A stretch of 64,000 nucleotides of DNA from positions 89,597-153,596 of the forward strand of contig CAYROO010000005.1 of NCBI GenBank assembly GCA_964425915.1. The letters run 5' to 3'. The notes below the pieces were generated by a model. The model was given only the letters and a program-made list of their open reading frames with translations. It searched no databases and had not been told where the DNA came from. The position numbers and the translations under genes were made by a program. Shown here one piece after another: positions 8,777-17,542 of this stretch (its first letter is position 1; each line of letters begins with the position of its first letter). This DNA comes from Polycyclovorans sp964425915 (GTDB taxonomy: Bacteria; Pseudomonadota; Gammaproteobacteria; Nevskiales; Nevskiaceae).

Positions 8777-9672
8777 CGCTGGCGAGCCGCCTCGATCACT
8801 GGCTATATGCGCGGGCCGGCGGTCGCCCCGCGGCCGCCACCCTGCCGGGGCTGCGCTGGGTCGACACCCCCTCGGGACGTGTGCGGGTGCAGGACAGCGG
8901 CGGGACGGGACCCGCGGTCCTGCTGGTGCCGGATGGCCCCTGTGTCATCGAGCACTACGCGGCGCTGGTGGCACGCCTGGCGCCGCGGGCGCGGGTGGTG
9001 GTGGCCGACCTCCCGGGTTTCGGCTTCAGTCGGCCGGGACCCCGTCACGACCATCAGTTGCGCACCGGCGCCGAAGTGCTGCTGGCGGTGCTGTCGGCGC
9101 TCGGCATTGAACGCGCGGTGCTGGCGCTGTCCTGCGTCAATGGCTACTACGGCATCGCCGCCGCCCATCTGGCGCCGCAGCAGGTGGCCCATCTGCTGTT
9201 GTCGCAGACCCCAGGGCTGCCGGCCATGCGGGCCTGGACCGAGCGCATCGTGCCGGCGCCAATCCGCGTGCCGGTGCTGGGCCAGCTGATCAATTTCGCG
9301 CAGCGCCGCAAGGTGGCCGCAGGCTGGTATCGCATAGCCCTGGCCCGCCGTGAGGATCGGCCGCATTTTCAGCAGGTCGCGGACCGCGCACTGGCCAACG
9401 GCGGCTGCTACTGCTTTGCTGGCGTGGTGCAGGGCATGCAGGCTGCCATGGACGACGACCCCCTGCTGAGGCCGACTGCGGTACCGGCAACCCTGCTGTG
9501 GGGCACGGCGGATCGCAGCCATCGCCCGACTGACCCCGAAAGCCTTCGGGCCCATCTCCCAGCGGTCACCGTGCAGCGCTTCGAACAGGTGGGGCACTTT
9601 CCCGACCTCGAGGCCTCCGAGGCCTATGCTGCGGTACTGTTGAAGCTGCTTTTTCCCGACGAGGCACCATGA
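8773..9672 (+). CDS. Alpha/beta hydrolase with a Cys nucleophile
   Basis: A 299-residue alpha/beta hydrolase starting at GTG 8773, overlapping the previous stop by 4 bp. The strand-loop region VLLVPDGPCVIEHY and the following VVADLPGFGFSRPGPR are typical. At the nucleophile elbow the sequence reads LALSCVNGYYG, so Cys sits where Ser is usual. The acid (LLWGTADRSH) and His (QVGHFPDLE) are present. A Cys-His-Asp triad is known in dienelactone hydrolases. Its place between an acyl-CoA dehydrogenase and a kinase suggests an acyl ester, thioester or lactone substrate; this is inference. Confidence 0.83.
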   Translation: MTLASRLDHWLYARAGGRPAAATLPGLRWVDTPSGRVRVQDSGGTGPAVLLVPDGPCVIEHYAALVARLAPRARVVVADLPGFGFSRPGPRHDHQLRTGAEVLLAVLSALGIERAVLALSCVNGYYGIAAAHLAPQQVAHLLLSQTPGLPAMRAWTERIVPAPIRVPVLGQLINFAQRRKVAAGWYRIALARREDRPHFQQVADRALANGGCYCFAGVVQGMQAAMDDDPLLRPTAVPATLLWGTADRSHRPTDPESLRAHLPAVTVQRFEQVGHFPDLEASEAYAAVLLKLLFPDEAP

Positions 9673-10739
9673 CTGGAACATCGGTATTGGATCGCGGCGG
9701 CGCGGTCCGCGAAGGCGAAACCCTCGACATCGCTACAGTGACGAACTGGCTACAGGCACAGGGCGTGGCGCTGGAGGGTCAGCCGGAGGTCACGCAATTC
9801 TCCGGCGGCGCGTCCAACTGGACCTACCGGCTGAAATACACCAACCGGGATCTCATCCTGCGTCGTCCGCCGGCCGGCACCAAGGCCAAGGGCGCCCACG
9901 ACATGGGGCGCGAATTCACCGTGCAGTCGGCGCTCAAGCCGCTGTTCCCCTACGTGCCGAACATGGTGGCGTTCTGCCAGGACGAGGGCGTGATCGGTAG
10001 CGACTTCTATGTGATGGACCGCATCGAGGGGATCATCCCGCGCAAGAACCTGCCGCGCGGCATGAGCCTGACCCCGGCCCAGGCGCGGCAGCTCTGCGAG
10101 AACCTGCTGGACCGGCTGATCGACCTGCACCAGGTGGACGTGCGCGGCACCGCGCTGGAGAAGCTGGGCAAGGGCAGCGGCTATGCGCGCCGCCAGATCG
10201 AGGGCTGGAATGCCCGCTGGCAGAAGGTGCCGACCTGGAACGTCCTCAAGTTCAATGACGTCCAGCGCTGGCTGGAAGCCAACATCCCGGACGATGTCGC
10301 CAATTCCGTGATCCACAACGACTGGCGCCTGGACAACGTGGTGCTGTCGCCGCAGGACCCCACCCAGGTGATCGGTGTCCTCGACTGGGAAATGGCCACG
10401 CTCGGTGATCCGCTGATGGAACTGGGCGGCATCGTTGCCTACTGGAACGAGGCCGGCGATGACCGCATCGCCCAGTTCATGCGGCGCCAGCCGACCCATC
10501 TGCCGGGCATGATGACCCGCCGCGAGGTGGTGGATTACTACCTCGGCAAGACCGGTCTCAAATGTGACAACTGGGCCTTCTATGAGGCCTACGGCCTGTT
10601 CCGGCTGGCGGTGATCATCCAGCAGATCTACTACCGCTATCACCACGGGCAGACCCGCAATCCGGCCTTCAAGCATTTCTGGGTGATGGCGAATTACCTG
10701 GGCTTGCGGGCGCGGCGCGTGATCAAGCGGGCGTCCTAG
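9669..10739 (+). CDS. Aminoglycoside-phosphotransferase-fold kinase (ACAD10/11 N-domain type)
   Basis: A 356-residue protein of the APH/choline-kinase fold. It has an N-lobe with FSGGASNWTYRLKY and the Lys-containing strand. The catalytic loop VIHNDWRLDNVVLSP and the metal-binding VIGVLDWEMATLGDP are both intact, so it should be an active phosphotransferase. The family includes the kinase domain fused to acyl-CoA dehydrogenase in ACAD10/11, which phosphorylates 4-hydroxyacyl-CoA before elimination. Here kinase and dehydrogenase are separate genes of one operon. It overlaps the upstream gene by ATGA, and the next gene begins 2 bp after its stop. Confidence 0.88.
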   Translation: MTGTSVLDRGGAVREGETLDIATVTNWLQAQGVALEGQPEVTQFSGGASNWTYRLKYTNRDLILRRPPAGTKAKGAHDMGREFTVQSALKPLFPYVPNMVAFCQDEGVIGSDFYVMDRIEGIIPRKNLPRGMSLTPAQARQLCENLLDRLIDLHQVDVRGTALEKLGKGSGYARRQIEGWNARWQKVPTWNVLKFNDVQRWLEANIPDDVANSVIHNDWRLDNVVLSPQDPTQVIGVLDWEMATLGDPLMELGGIVAYWNEAGDDRIAQFMRRQPTHLPGMMTRREVVDYYLGKTGLKCDNWAFYEAYGLFRLAVIIQQIYYRYHHGQTRNPAFKHFWVMANYLGLRARRVIKRAS

Positions 10740-10741
10740 TC

Positions 10742-11437
10742 TTGGGCGCCATCTATCTCATCCGTCATGGCCAGGCCAGCTTCGGCAAGGCCGACTACGA
10801 CGCGCTCTCCGACATCGGCCACGAGCAGGGGCGGGTGATGGGCGCAGCCCTGAAAGAGCGGCTGTCGCCGGACGCGGTGTTCATGGGCCCCTTGCGGCGC
10901 CACCGTGAAACCGCCGAGAACGCGCTGGAGGCCATGGCCTGCGACCTCAAGCCGGTGGTGCTGCCTGCCTTTGACGAGTACGACCACGAGGAAATTCTGG
11001 TCCGCTACCGGCCGCTGTACGCCAACAAGCTGCTGATGAAGGCCGACCTCGCCAAGACGCTGAACCCGCGCAAGGCCTTCCAGGCCGCCCTGACCGAGGC
11101 CATGCGGCGCTGGATCGATGGCGCTTACGATGATGAATACCGCGAAAGCTGGCCGGCCTTCTGCGCCCGCTGCAACGCGGGTGTCACCGAAGTGGTGGAA
11201 CAACTGGGGCCTTCCAAGACCGCCCTGGTGTTCACCTCCGGCGGCGCCATCTCCGTCATCATCCAGCGCCTGTTGGGCCTCGACGCCGAAGCCGCGCTGA
11301 AGCTGCAGTGGACCATGGCCAACGGTGGCATCACCAAGCTGCTGTACTCTGCCGACGGCCGCCGCATCCATCTTTCCAGCTTCAACGAGCACGCCTTTTT
11401 TGAAGGCGCGAACGATCACCTCATCACCTATCGGTAA
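10742..11437 (+). CDS. Histidine phosphatase family protein
   Basis: A 231-residue protein with the phosphoglycerate-mutase-like RHG signature at the N-terminus (IYLIRHGQASFGKADYD) and a second Arg/His region in the GPLRRHRETAE segment. The start is TTG at 10742, which places RHG at residues 8-10 as usual. Members remove phosphate from small molecules or proteins through a phosphohistidine. It follows the kinase gene by 2 bp, so it might act on the phosphorylated intermediate made there; this is inference. Confidence 0.85.
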   Translation: MGAIYLIRHGQASFGKADYDALSDIGHEQGRVMGAALKERLSPDAVFMGPLRRHRETAENALEAMACDLKPVVLPAFDEYDHEEILVRYRPLYANKLLMKADLAKTLNPRKAFQAALTEAMRRWIDGAYDDEYRESWPAFCARCNAGVTEVVEQLGPSKTALVFTSGGAISVIIQRLLGLDAEAALKLQWTMANGGITKLLYSADGRRIHLSSFNEHAFFEGANDHLITYR

Positions 11438-11443
11438 CTGCCC

Positions 11444-12193
11444 ATGATCCGCAAGAACATCCTCATCACCGGTGCCAGCTCCGGCCTTGGCGAGGGCATG
11501 GCCCGCCTGTTTGCCGCCCAGGGGCGCAACCTCGCCCTGTGCGCACGGCGCGTCGATCAGCTGGAAGCCCTGAAGACCGAGCTGACCGCCGCCCACCCTG
11601 GCATCCGCATCGAAGTGCGGTCACTGGACGTCAACGACCACGACGCCGTGTTCTCGGTGTTTCGTGAGTTCGACGAGGTCATCGGCGGGCTCGACCGCAT
11701 CATCGTCAACGCCGGCATGGGCAAGGGTGCCTCGCTCGGCACCGGGCACTTCCATGCCAATCGCGAGACCGCCATGACCAACTTCGTGTCGGCGCTGGCG
11801 CAGTGTGAAGCGGCGCTGGAACTTTTCCGCGCCCGCAACGCGGGGCATCTGGTGACGGTGTCGTCAGTGAGTGCGGTGCGCGGCTTCCCGCGCGCGCTCA
11901 ACACCTATGCCGCCACCAAGGCGGGCTTGGCCAACCTCAGCGAAGGCGCCCGCATCGAGCTGCAGGGCACGCCGATCAAGATCACCACGCTGTTCCCGGG
12001 GTTCATCGACAGCGACATCAACCGTGGCATCAAGAACCGACCCTTCGTGGTGGATACCGAGACCGGCTGTCGCGCCCTGGTCGCTGCCATCGAGCGCGAG
12101 CCGGACGAGGCCTATGTCCCGCGCTGGCCGTGGACGGCGATGGCCGCCCTGATGCGGCGCATGCCGTTGTCGGCGCTGAACAAGCTGGGCTGA
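11444..12193 (+). CDS. Short-chain dehydrogenase/reductase
   Basis: A 249-residue classical SDR. The cofactor motif TGASSGLGEGMARLF is at residues 9-23, the NAG motif is IIVNAGMG, the catalytic Ser lies in VTVSSVSAVRG, and the YxxxK pair is in TYAATKAGLANL. It oxidises or reduces a hydroxy/keto group with NAD(P)(H). It is the last gene of the acyl-CoA operon, where a 3-hydroxyacyl or alcohol substrate would make sense. No clear terminator hairpin follows; the next gene begins 156 bp later after a candidate regulatory repeat. Confidence 0.9.
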   Translation: MIRKNILITGASSGLGEGMARLFAAQGRNLALCARRVDQLEALKTELTAAHPGIRIEVRSLDVNDHDAVFSVFREFDEVIGGLDRIIVNAGMGKGASLGTGHFHANRETAMTNFVSALAQCEAALELFRARNAGHLVTVSSVSAVRGFPRALNTYAATKAGLANLSEGARIELQGTPIKITTLFPGFIDSDINRGIKNRPFVVDTETGCRALVAAIEREPDEAYVPRWPWTAMAALMRRMPLSALNKLG

Positions 12194-12212
12194 TAGAAAA
12201 CAAATGCAAATC

Positions 12213-12228
12213 TAAACGAGAACGTTTA
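12213..12228. promoter_or_regulatory. Inverted repeat upstream of siderophore receptor
   Basis: TAAACG-AGAA-CGTTTA, a perfect 6-bp inverted repeat in an A/T-rich patch (12191-12230), 122 bp before the TonB receptor ATG. Iron-regulated receptors are usually Fur-controlled. The patch is A/T-rich like a Fur box but does not match the 19-bp consensus well, so this is only a candidate operator. Confidence 0.3.
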
Positions 12229-12349
12229 CCATCTGCGCTCTGGTGGGGGCGAGATGGTCGCCGGGCGTGGCATGCGAAGGCATGCCACCCGCTCGTCCCC
12301 TTGATCCGATCGCGGGCCCGCGCCGCGAACACGAGAGCAGGGGGTTTTC

Positions 12350-14527
12350 ATGCAGGTCATCACGAAGGGGCTGGGCGCCCTGGCATTGGGCATGGTGGGA
12401 TTGGCAGCCGCACAGACGGTGCCGGCACCCGCCACGCTGCCGGATCAGGAGGTCGAGGGCTCACGCGAGTACCCGCGCTATCAGGCCACACGCGCAGGCA
12501 CCGCCTTGCGCTCCGACGTGCCGCTGCTGGAAACCCCCGCCAGCGTCACCGTGCTCACCCGCGAGCTGATCGAAGACCAGAACGCACTGCTGGTCACCGA
12601 CCTCTACCGCAATATCGCCAGCGTCAGCGAGTTCAGCTACAGCGGGGTCTCGTTCCGTGGCTTCCGCCAGGAAGACGTCCGCTATAACGGCGTCATCGGC
12701 GACCCCTATGCCGGCTTCGACGTGCCCACGCTGTGGACCATCCAGCAGGTGGAGGCGCTCAAGGGCCCGGCCACCGTCATGTACGGGCCGGCCAATCCGG
12801 GCGGGCTGATCAACTACGTCACCAAGGCGCCGTCGGCAGTGGCCTCGGAGCGCCTCAGCTTTACGGTGGGCCAGTTCGGGCAACGCCTGGGAACGGTGGA
12901 AGTGACCGGCCCCATGGCCGGCCGCGAGGACACCCGCTACCGCCTCGGCACCTTCTACGAGGACAGCGAAGGCTTCCGCAACGGCACCCAGTTCGACCGC
13001 CTGCACGTGACCGGTGCGGTGTCGCACGACCTGTCGGCCGACACCCGGCTGACATTGGAACTCGAATCGATCAATTTCGATCTGGCCGGGCATCGTCTGC
13101 GTGGCGTGCCGGTAGACGAGCGTGGCCGCTTCCGGGTGGACACCGCATTCAATGTGGCCGAGCCCAGCGACCGTCAGCAGTTGAAGTCCGACGTTGCCCA
13201 ACTGCGGCTCGATCAGCGGATCGGTGCCGTGCAGCTGGACGCGACCCTGCGCTTCGTCGATGTCGAAGCCCTGCAGAATTACCACGAACCCTTCCGCTAC
13301 CTGAACTACACGGAAGGCGACCCGCTGACCAACGAGGTGCGCATGATCACCCGGCAGTATCGGGATCAGGACCGCACCGAGCGCAGCCTTGCATCCGTGA
13401 TCAATGCCCAATGGCAGAGCCGCATCGGTGGGCTGGAGCAGGCCTGGGTGGCCGGAGTCGATTTCGCCCAGTTGGAGGGTGGTTTGGTCAACGGCATCGT
13501 CAATCCAGCGACCTGCCCGGATGACTTTGATCCGGTCACCGACAGCCCCACCCGTTGCACCGGCGGACCCCTGCCTATCGACCTCTTCAAGCCGCAGTAC
13601 GGCCTGACCTCGCCGGCCGACTACGGCGACTTCGCCGCCGACGCCAGGGTGAGCGGCTCGGAGCAGGATCGGCTGGGCCTGTATCTGCAGCAGCAGTTGA
13701 AGCTGACGCCGGACCTGCAGTTGCTGTTGGGCCTGCGCTACGACCAGTTCGAGGACACGGTGCTGCCCAGCGGCGTCACCTTCGACGACAGTGCGCTGAG
13801 CCTGCGCGGTGGGCTGAACTATCTGGTGCGACCCAACATCAGCCTCTACGGCGTCGCGGCGCAGGGCTTTGTGCCGCAGTCGGTGGGCGACCAGGCGCCG
13901 GACAATGGTGGGCCCTTCGATCCAATCGACAGCACCCTCTATGAGCTGGGCAGCAAGTCGGAATGGCTGCAGGGCCGCCTGCTGGTGACCGCCTCGCTGT
14001 TCCAGATCACCCAGACCAACATCCTGCAGTCGGCAGATGACCCGGACAACCCGGATCTGCAGCGCGCGGTCGGCGAGGTGGAGTCGCAGGGCTTCGAGCT
14101 GGAAGTGCAGGGCCGCCCAACGCCGCGACTCAACCTGCTGATGGCCTATGCCTACAACGACGTCAAAATTTCCAAGGACCGTGACCCCACCCAGGTGGGC
14201 CAGGATTTCCCCAACACGCCGGATCATCAGTTGGGCGTGTTCGCCCGCTACGAACTGCGTGAGGGCACGGCCGTGGGCGTTGGGGTGGACTACATCGACG
14301 AGCGCACCGGTTTTGATCCGCGCGACGCCTCGCCGGCCTATACCGTCGCCGACGTCAGCTACTACCGCACGATTGGCGCGCTTGATCTGGCGCTGGGCAT
14401 CAAGAACGTCTTTGATCGCGAATACGCGGTGAGTTCGTTCACCAGCCGCGGCGTGCTGGCCGCATTCCCCGGCGAGCCGCGCAACTGGTATGCCACGGTG
14501 ACCTACCACTTCAACGGACAGCGCTGA
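12350..14527 (+). CDS. TonB-dependent siderophore receptor
   Basis: A 725-residue outer-membrane receptor. It has a signal peptide (MQVITKGLGALALGMVGLAAAQ) and a plug domain at about residues 55-165, with ETPASVTVLTRELIEDQ and the hallmark VEALKGPATVMYGPANPGGLINYVTK. A 22-strand-type beta-barrel follows. This plug pattern belongs to the TonB-siderophore receptor group (FhuA/FpvA type), so it should import a ferric siderophore using TonB energy. The C-terminus reads ATVTYHFNGQR: four polar residues follow the usual terminal aromatic. It is followed 6 bp later by a PepSY membrane protein, a common iron-uptake partner. No biosynthesis genes are nearby, so a xenosiderophore is likely. Confidence 0.9.
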   Translation: MQVITKGLGALALGMVGLAAAQTVPAPATLPDQEVEGSREYPRYQATRAGTALRSDVPLLETPASVTVLTRELIEDQNALLVTDLYRNIASVSEFSYSGVSFRGFRQEDVRYNGVIGDPYAGFDVPTLWTIQQVEALKGPATVMYGPANPGGLINYVTKAPSAVASERLSFTVGQFGQRLGTVEVTGPMAGREDTRYRLGTFYEDSEGFRNGTQFDRLHVTGAVSHDLSADTRLTLELESINFDLAGHRLRGVPVDERGRFRVDTAFNVAEPSDRQQLKSDVAQLRLDQRIGAVQLDATLRFVDVEALQNYHEPFRYLNYTEGDPLTNEVRMITRQYRDQDRTERSLASVINAQWQSRIGGLEQAWVAGVDFAQLEGGLVNGIVNPATCPDDFDPVTDSPTRCTGGPLPIDLFKPQYGLTSPADYGDFAADARVSGSEQDRLGLYLQQQLKLTPDLQLLLGLRYDQFEDTVLPSGVTFDDSALSLRGGLNYLVRPNISLYGVAAQGFVPQSVGDQAPDNGGPFDPIDSTLYELGSKSEWLQGRLLVTASLFQITQTNILQSADDPDNPDLQRAVGEVESQGFELEVQGRPTPRLNLLMAYAYNDVKISKDRDPTQVGQDFPNTPDHQLGVFARYELREGTAVGVGVDYIDERTGFDPRDASPAYTVADVSYYRTIGALDLALGIKNVFDREYAVSSFTSRGVLAAFPGEPRNWYATVTYHFNGQR

Positions 14528-14533
14528 GGCGCG

Positions 14534-16150
14534 ATGGCCATCCGCAGCCGGCGTTGGCACCAGCACCTGTTCCGCATCCACAGTTGGTGCGGGCTGGTGC
14601 TGGGCCTGCTGCTGTTCGTGATCTGCCTGTCCGGCACCCTGGCGGTGTTCTCGCATGAGATTGACTGGCTGACCGACCCCGACCTGCGGGTCGCCCGATA
14701 CGAAGGCGTACCCGCCTGGGACGCGATGGCCGAAGCCGCCGAAGCCCGCCATCCGGCCGCGGTACTGCAGCGGCTGCAGGCCCCCCGCGGGCCACGCTCG
14801 GCGGCGGTGGGCACCTTGCGCTGGCCGGATGGCCGACTGGGTTTTGTCTACTTCGATCCGCGCGATGGCCGCATCACCGGAGACGGGCATTGGCTGACGG
14901 CACAGCGTTTCTTTCGCGATTTCCACCGGCGCTTCTTCACCGGCTGGGGGTTGTACCTGGTGTCCGCCTTCGGCCTGGTGCTGCTGGTGTCGGCGCTGAC
15001 GCCGCTGTGGTTCTACCGCCACTGGTGGCGCAAGTTCTTCAGCTTCAGCGGCACGGGAGACCGCCGCAGGCTATGGTCCGAGCTGCACAAGCTCGGCGGC
15101 TTGTGGAGTCTGTGGTTTGCCCTGGTCATCGGCATCACCGGCACCTGGTATCTGGTGGAGCAGTTGATCTATGACCTGCAGCCGGCGGCGTTGTCGTCAC
15201 CGATGCCGCAGCTCGATGACGACCGGCTGGCGGCGCTTCCCGAAGACGCCCGCCTGGTATCGCTCTCAGCGCAGGTGGCACGGGCGCAAGCGGCCATCCC
15301 CGGTCTGGAGGTAGCCAGCGTGGCGCCCAGCCTGCGCCGTCAGCAGCCGGTCTATATCGATGGCCAGCAGGGCTCGCTGTTGGTACGCGACCGCGCCGCC
15401 CAGGTGTGGCTGGACCCGTATGACGGCACCGTGATCCACCTTCAAAGGCCGCAAACCCAGACCGCCTTCGAGCGCTGGGTGGACACCGCCGACCCACTGC
15501 ACTTCGGGGATTTCGCCGGGCTCTGGAGCCAGTGGCCCTGGTTCATCGCCGGACTGGTGCTGTCCGGCCTGGTGCTCAGCGGTGTCTACCTGCAATGGCA
15601 GCGGTTACAGGCGCGCGCCGCGATGGCGCGGCGCCGCGGTCGGCCGGCACCGAAGCAAGCCTGGGGCAGTCTGGAATGGATCGGCGTGGCCACAGTACTG
15701 GTGTTGCTGGGGCTGACCCTGCAGGCGCTCGGCGACTATCACGACACCGCGCCGCTCGCCTGGCAGCCCTTGGCGAGCAACGAGGCCATGGCGGTGCCGG
15801 TGTTTGTCCGCTCTGCCGGCGAAACGCAACAGGTGTTCCTGCGTACCCACGCCGAGGGTCAGGTCGCCAGTACGACGTTCCACGAGCTCCCCGCGGACGC
15901 CGTCCTGACGACGGTCCCCGGAGGTCAGTTGCTACAGCTTTCCGCCGCGACAGCCAATCACGATGGCAGCATCCGCGTGGGCAGTCCGGAAGGGCCACTG
16001 CGCCTGCCACCGGTGCCGACAGCGCCCATTAAGGAACCCCCGTCACCCTGGGTCACCGAAGCCACACTTGGAGTCCTTGCGCTGTTCGGTGGGCTGCTGC
16101 TGGCGGTGGCCGGCCTATGGTTGCGCCATGTGCGCTATGGGTTGCCATAG
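14534..16150 (+). CDS. PepSY-associated membrane protein (PiuB type)
   Basis: A 538-residue inner-membrane protein. Predicted helices lie near residues 20-40 (LVLGLLLFVICLSGTLAVF), 140-160, 195-215, 340-360, 385-400 and 510-530. Histidines in or beside the helices (HQHLFRIHSW, HWWRKFF, DFHRRFF) are typical of this family of presumed haem-binding reductases. The family sits beside siderophore receptors and is thought to reduce or release ferric siderophore. The spacing of 6 bp to the receptor argues for one operon. The C-terminal ~100 residues form a less conserved periplasmic segment. Confidence 0.85.
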   Translation: MAIRSRRWHQHLFRIHSWCGLVLGLLLFVICLSGTLAVFSHEIDWLTDPDLRVARYEGVPAWDAMAEAAEARHPAAVLQRLQAPRGPRSAAVGTLRWPDGRLGFVYFDPRDGRITGDGHWLTAQRFFRDFHRRFFTGWGLYLVSAFGLVLLVSALTPLWFYRHWWRKFFSFSGTGDRRRLWSELHKLGGLWSLWFALVIGITGTWYLVEQLIYDLQPAALSSPMPQLDDDRLAALPEDARLVSLSAQVARAQAAIPGLEVASVAPSLRRQQPVYIDGQQGSLLVRDRAAQVWLDPYDGTVIHLQRPQTQTAFERWVDTADPLHFGDFAGLWSQWPWFIAGLVLSGLVLSGVYLQWQRLQARAAMARRRGRPAPKQAWGSLEWIGVATVLVLLGLTLQALGDYHDTAPLAWQPLASNEAMAVPVFVRSAGETQQVFLRTHAEGQVASTTFHELPADAVLTTVPGGQLLQLSAATANHDGSIRVGSPEGPLRLPPVPTAPIKEPPSPWVTEATLGVLALFGGLLLAVAGLWLRHVRYGLP

Positions 16151-16586
16151 GCATAAACGTATCGGCATCCGTCATCTGTCGCCTCAGGGCGATGAAACGG
16201 CCGCAACTTGATGCGCCACTGGGACTCGGGCATAACGCAGACGGATCCCCGCGGTCGGGAACTTCAGGATGAGGGACTTCACGCCAGTACAGGACGTTTG
16301 TCGCCAGCAGGCAGCGCTCGGCGCGCGTGGCATTGCGGATATTTCCCAAGGGCGAGTCCTGTACCTTCGTGCGGAGCACCTACGTGTGCCGAATACCATT
16401 TGAGGCCCGGAGATGCAGCGTTGTTGAGCGAGCAAGATGACGTGCGCAAGCGAATACACAGCGGCCGGACAGAGGCCTAGTAAGTCATTGACAGAAATAG
16501 GAAAGAGATGACCCCTGCCTCGACTATTCTCCGACGTTCTGACGCGCGTAGCATTATTCAATCGCGCTGCGTGCTGTCCAATCACT
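16151..16586. other. Gene-free stretch before the cassette array
   Basis: 436 bp with no gene I can support on either strand. Short minus-strand open frames (16053-16379 and 16184-16609) run through it but have no ribosome-binding site or recognisable domain. GC content falls towards the right end. A TTGACA at 16488-16493 has no good -10 partner. It probably holds decayed sequence at the left boundary of the cassette array, or an att site I cannot recognise. Confidence 0.5.
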
Positions 16587-16593
16587 GTTGGGC
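16587..16593 (+). repeat. GTTGGGC core site at left end of cassette array
   Basis: A GTTRRRY recombination core 23 bp before the GIY-YIG gene, at the position where the first cassette should begin. No matching left half was found upstream, so it is either an attI-like site or the remnant of an attC. A 7-base match alone is weak; the call rests on its position relative to the attC sites at 17467, 18012 and 19189. Confidence 0.4.
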
Positions 16594-16615
16594 ACCTGAA
16601 CTGAGGCATGGCTAA

Positions 16616-17464
16616 ATGACATCGGCGACGATCAAACTCTTCCTGATCTACGGCGACCCAAAGCGGCTGCGAACTGCTGAGTTATCAAACTGGAGCGGCA
16701 AGGCTGTCAGCGCGCCTCGCACGGAGCTTGACGAAATGCTGTGTCGGGAAGAGATGTGGCAGTCTGGCGTATACATTCTCACCGGCTATGACCCGGCGTC
16801 AGGCTCACCTCTCGCCTACATTGGTGAGGCAGAAGTTCTCAAAGATCGCTTGAAAGCTCATAAGTCGAAGGAGTTTTGGGTTCAGGCTACGGCCTTTATC
16901 AGCAAAGACGAGAACCTCACCAAGTCGCATATCCGTTACTTGGAAGGTCGGCTTATAGAAGAGGCGAAGGCCGTTGGGCGTTACGGACTTGATAACGGCC
17001 AGGCTAGTGGCTCAAAGCTCCCCGAGTCAGATCGCGAGGATATGGAGATTTTCTTGGTCAAGGTCCGGCAGCTTCTTCCCGTCTTAGGGTCCGAGTTGCT
17101 AACTCCAGTAATCTCTCACACGCCAGAGGCTGAGGAATCGCGCGAACAGTTGGTTTGCGCCATCAAAGGTATAGAAGCGCGTGGGGAACAAACATCCAAC
17201 GGCTTCGTCATCTTCAGAGGATCGCGGGCTGTACTTGCAGATCGTCCGTCTGCAGCTGCCCAGCACCCGTTCGTAGTAACGCTGCGGAAGAAGCTGGTGG
17301 CTGACGGCACGCTCATCGAAGAGTCCGGCAGCTACCTGTTCACAAAAGACATCGAGTTCACGAGTCCAAGTTCAGCTGCCGCGGTAGTTCACGGTGGCGG
17401 CGCAAATGGCCTCACCGCTTGGAAGAACCTGCAGGGCGTCACACTGAAAGAGATGGAGGCGTAA
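16616..17464 (+). CDS. GIY-YIG nuclease family protein with DUF4357
   Basis: A 282-residue protein carried as gene cassette 1. The GIY-YIG half-motifs are GVYILTGYDP and LAYIGEAEVLKDRLKAH (about residues 50-82), followed by the conserved Glu region RYLEGRLIEEAK. The C-terminal ~60 residues have the DUF4357 pattern (FTSPSSAAAVVHGGGANGLTAW). Such proteins are often found near restriction-modification and mobile elements and are presumed DNA endonucleases or DNA-binding accessory factors. The gene ends 2 bp before attC 1. Its base composition is less GC-rich than the surrounding chromosome. Confidence 0.8.
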   Translation: MTSATIKLFLIYGDPKRLRTAELSNWSGKAVSAPRTELDEMLCREEMWQSGVYILTGYDPASGSPLAYIGEAEVLKDRLKAHKSKEFWVQATAFISKDENLTKSHIRYLEGRLIEEAKAVGRYGLDNGQASGSKLPESDREDMEIFLVKVRQLLPVLGSELLTPVISHTPEAEESREQLVCAIKGIEARGEQTSNGFVIFRGSRAVLADRPSAAAQHPFVVTLRKKLVADGTLIEESGSYLFTKDIEFTSPSSAAAVVHGGGANGLTAWKNLQGVTLKEMEA

Positions 17465-17466
17465 GT

Positions 17467-17535
17467 GCCCAACAAGGCCTTGCACTCCGACGTCCTCGCC
17501 TTCGGCTCGGCCGCGGGTGAAGGCAGACGTTGGGC
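17467..17535 (+). repeat. attC site 1 (integron cassette recombination site)
   Basis: It begins with GCCCAAC (RYYYAAC) and ends with GTTGGGC (GTTRRRY), 69 bp. Between them are L boxes that pair except for one unpaired G: CCTTGCACTCC on the left against the complement of GGGTGAAGG on the right. This is the extrahelical base that gives attC sites strand polarity. The loop contains CTCGCCTTCGGC. It lies directly after the GIY-YIG stop codon. Confidence 0.85.
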
Positions 17536-17542
17536 GCGCGGC

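Noticed and set aside
12461..15022. A long minus-strand open frame of over 850 codons
   Set aside because: It is antisense to the TonB receptor and PepSY genes, has no ribosome-binding site or recognisable domain, and its His/Gln-rich composition is typical of GC-rich shadow frames.
16184..16609. A 141-codon minus-strand frame in the gap before the cassette array
   Set aside because: No ribosome-binding site and no recognisable domain, and it runs across the GTTGGGC boundary.
17465..17542. GTG-initiated N-terminal extension of the ADP-ribosyltransferase-like gene
   Set aside because: It translates attC site 1; the cassette boundary makes the ATG at 17543 the natural start.
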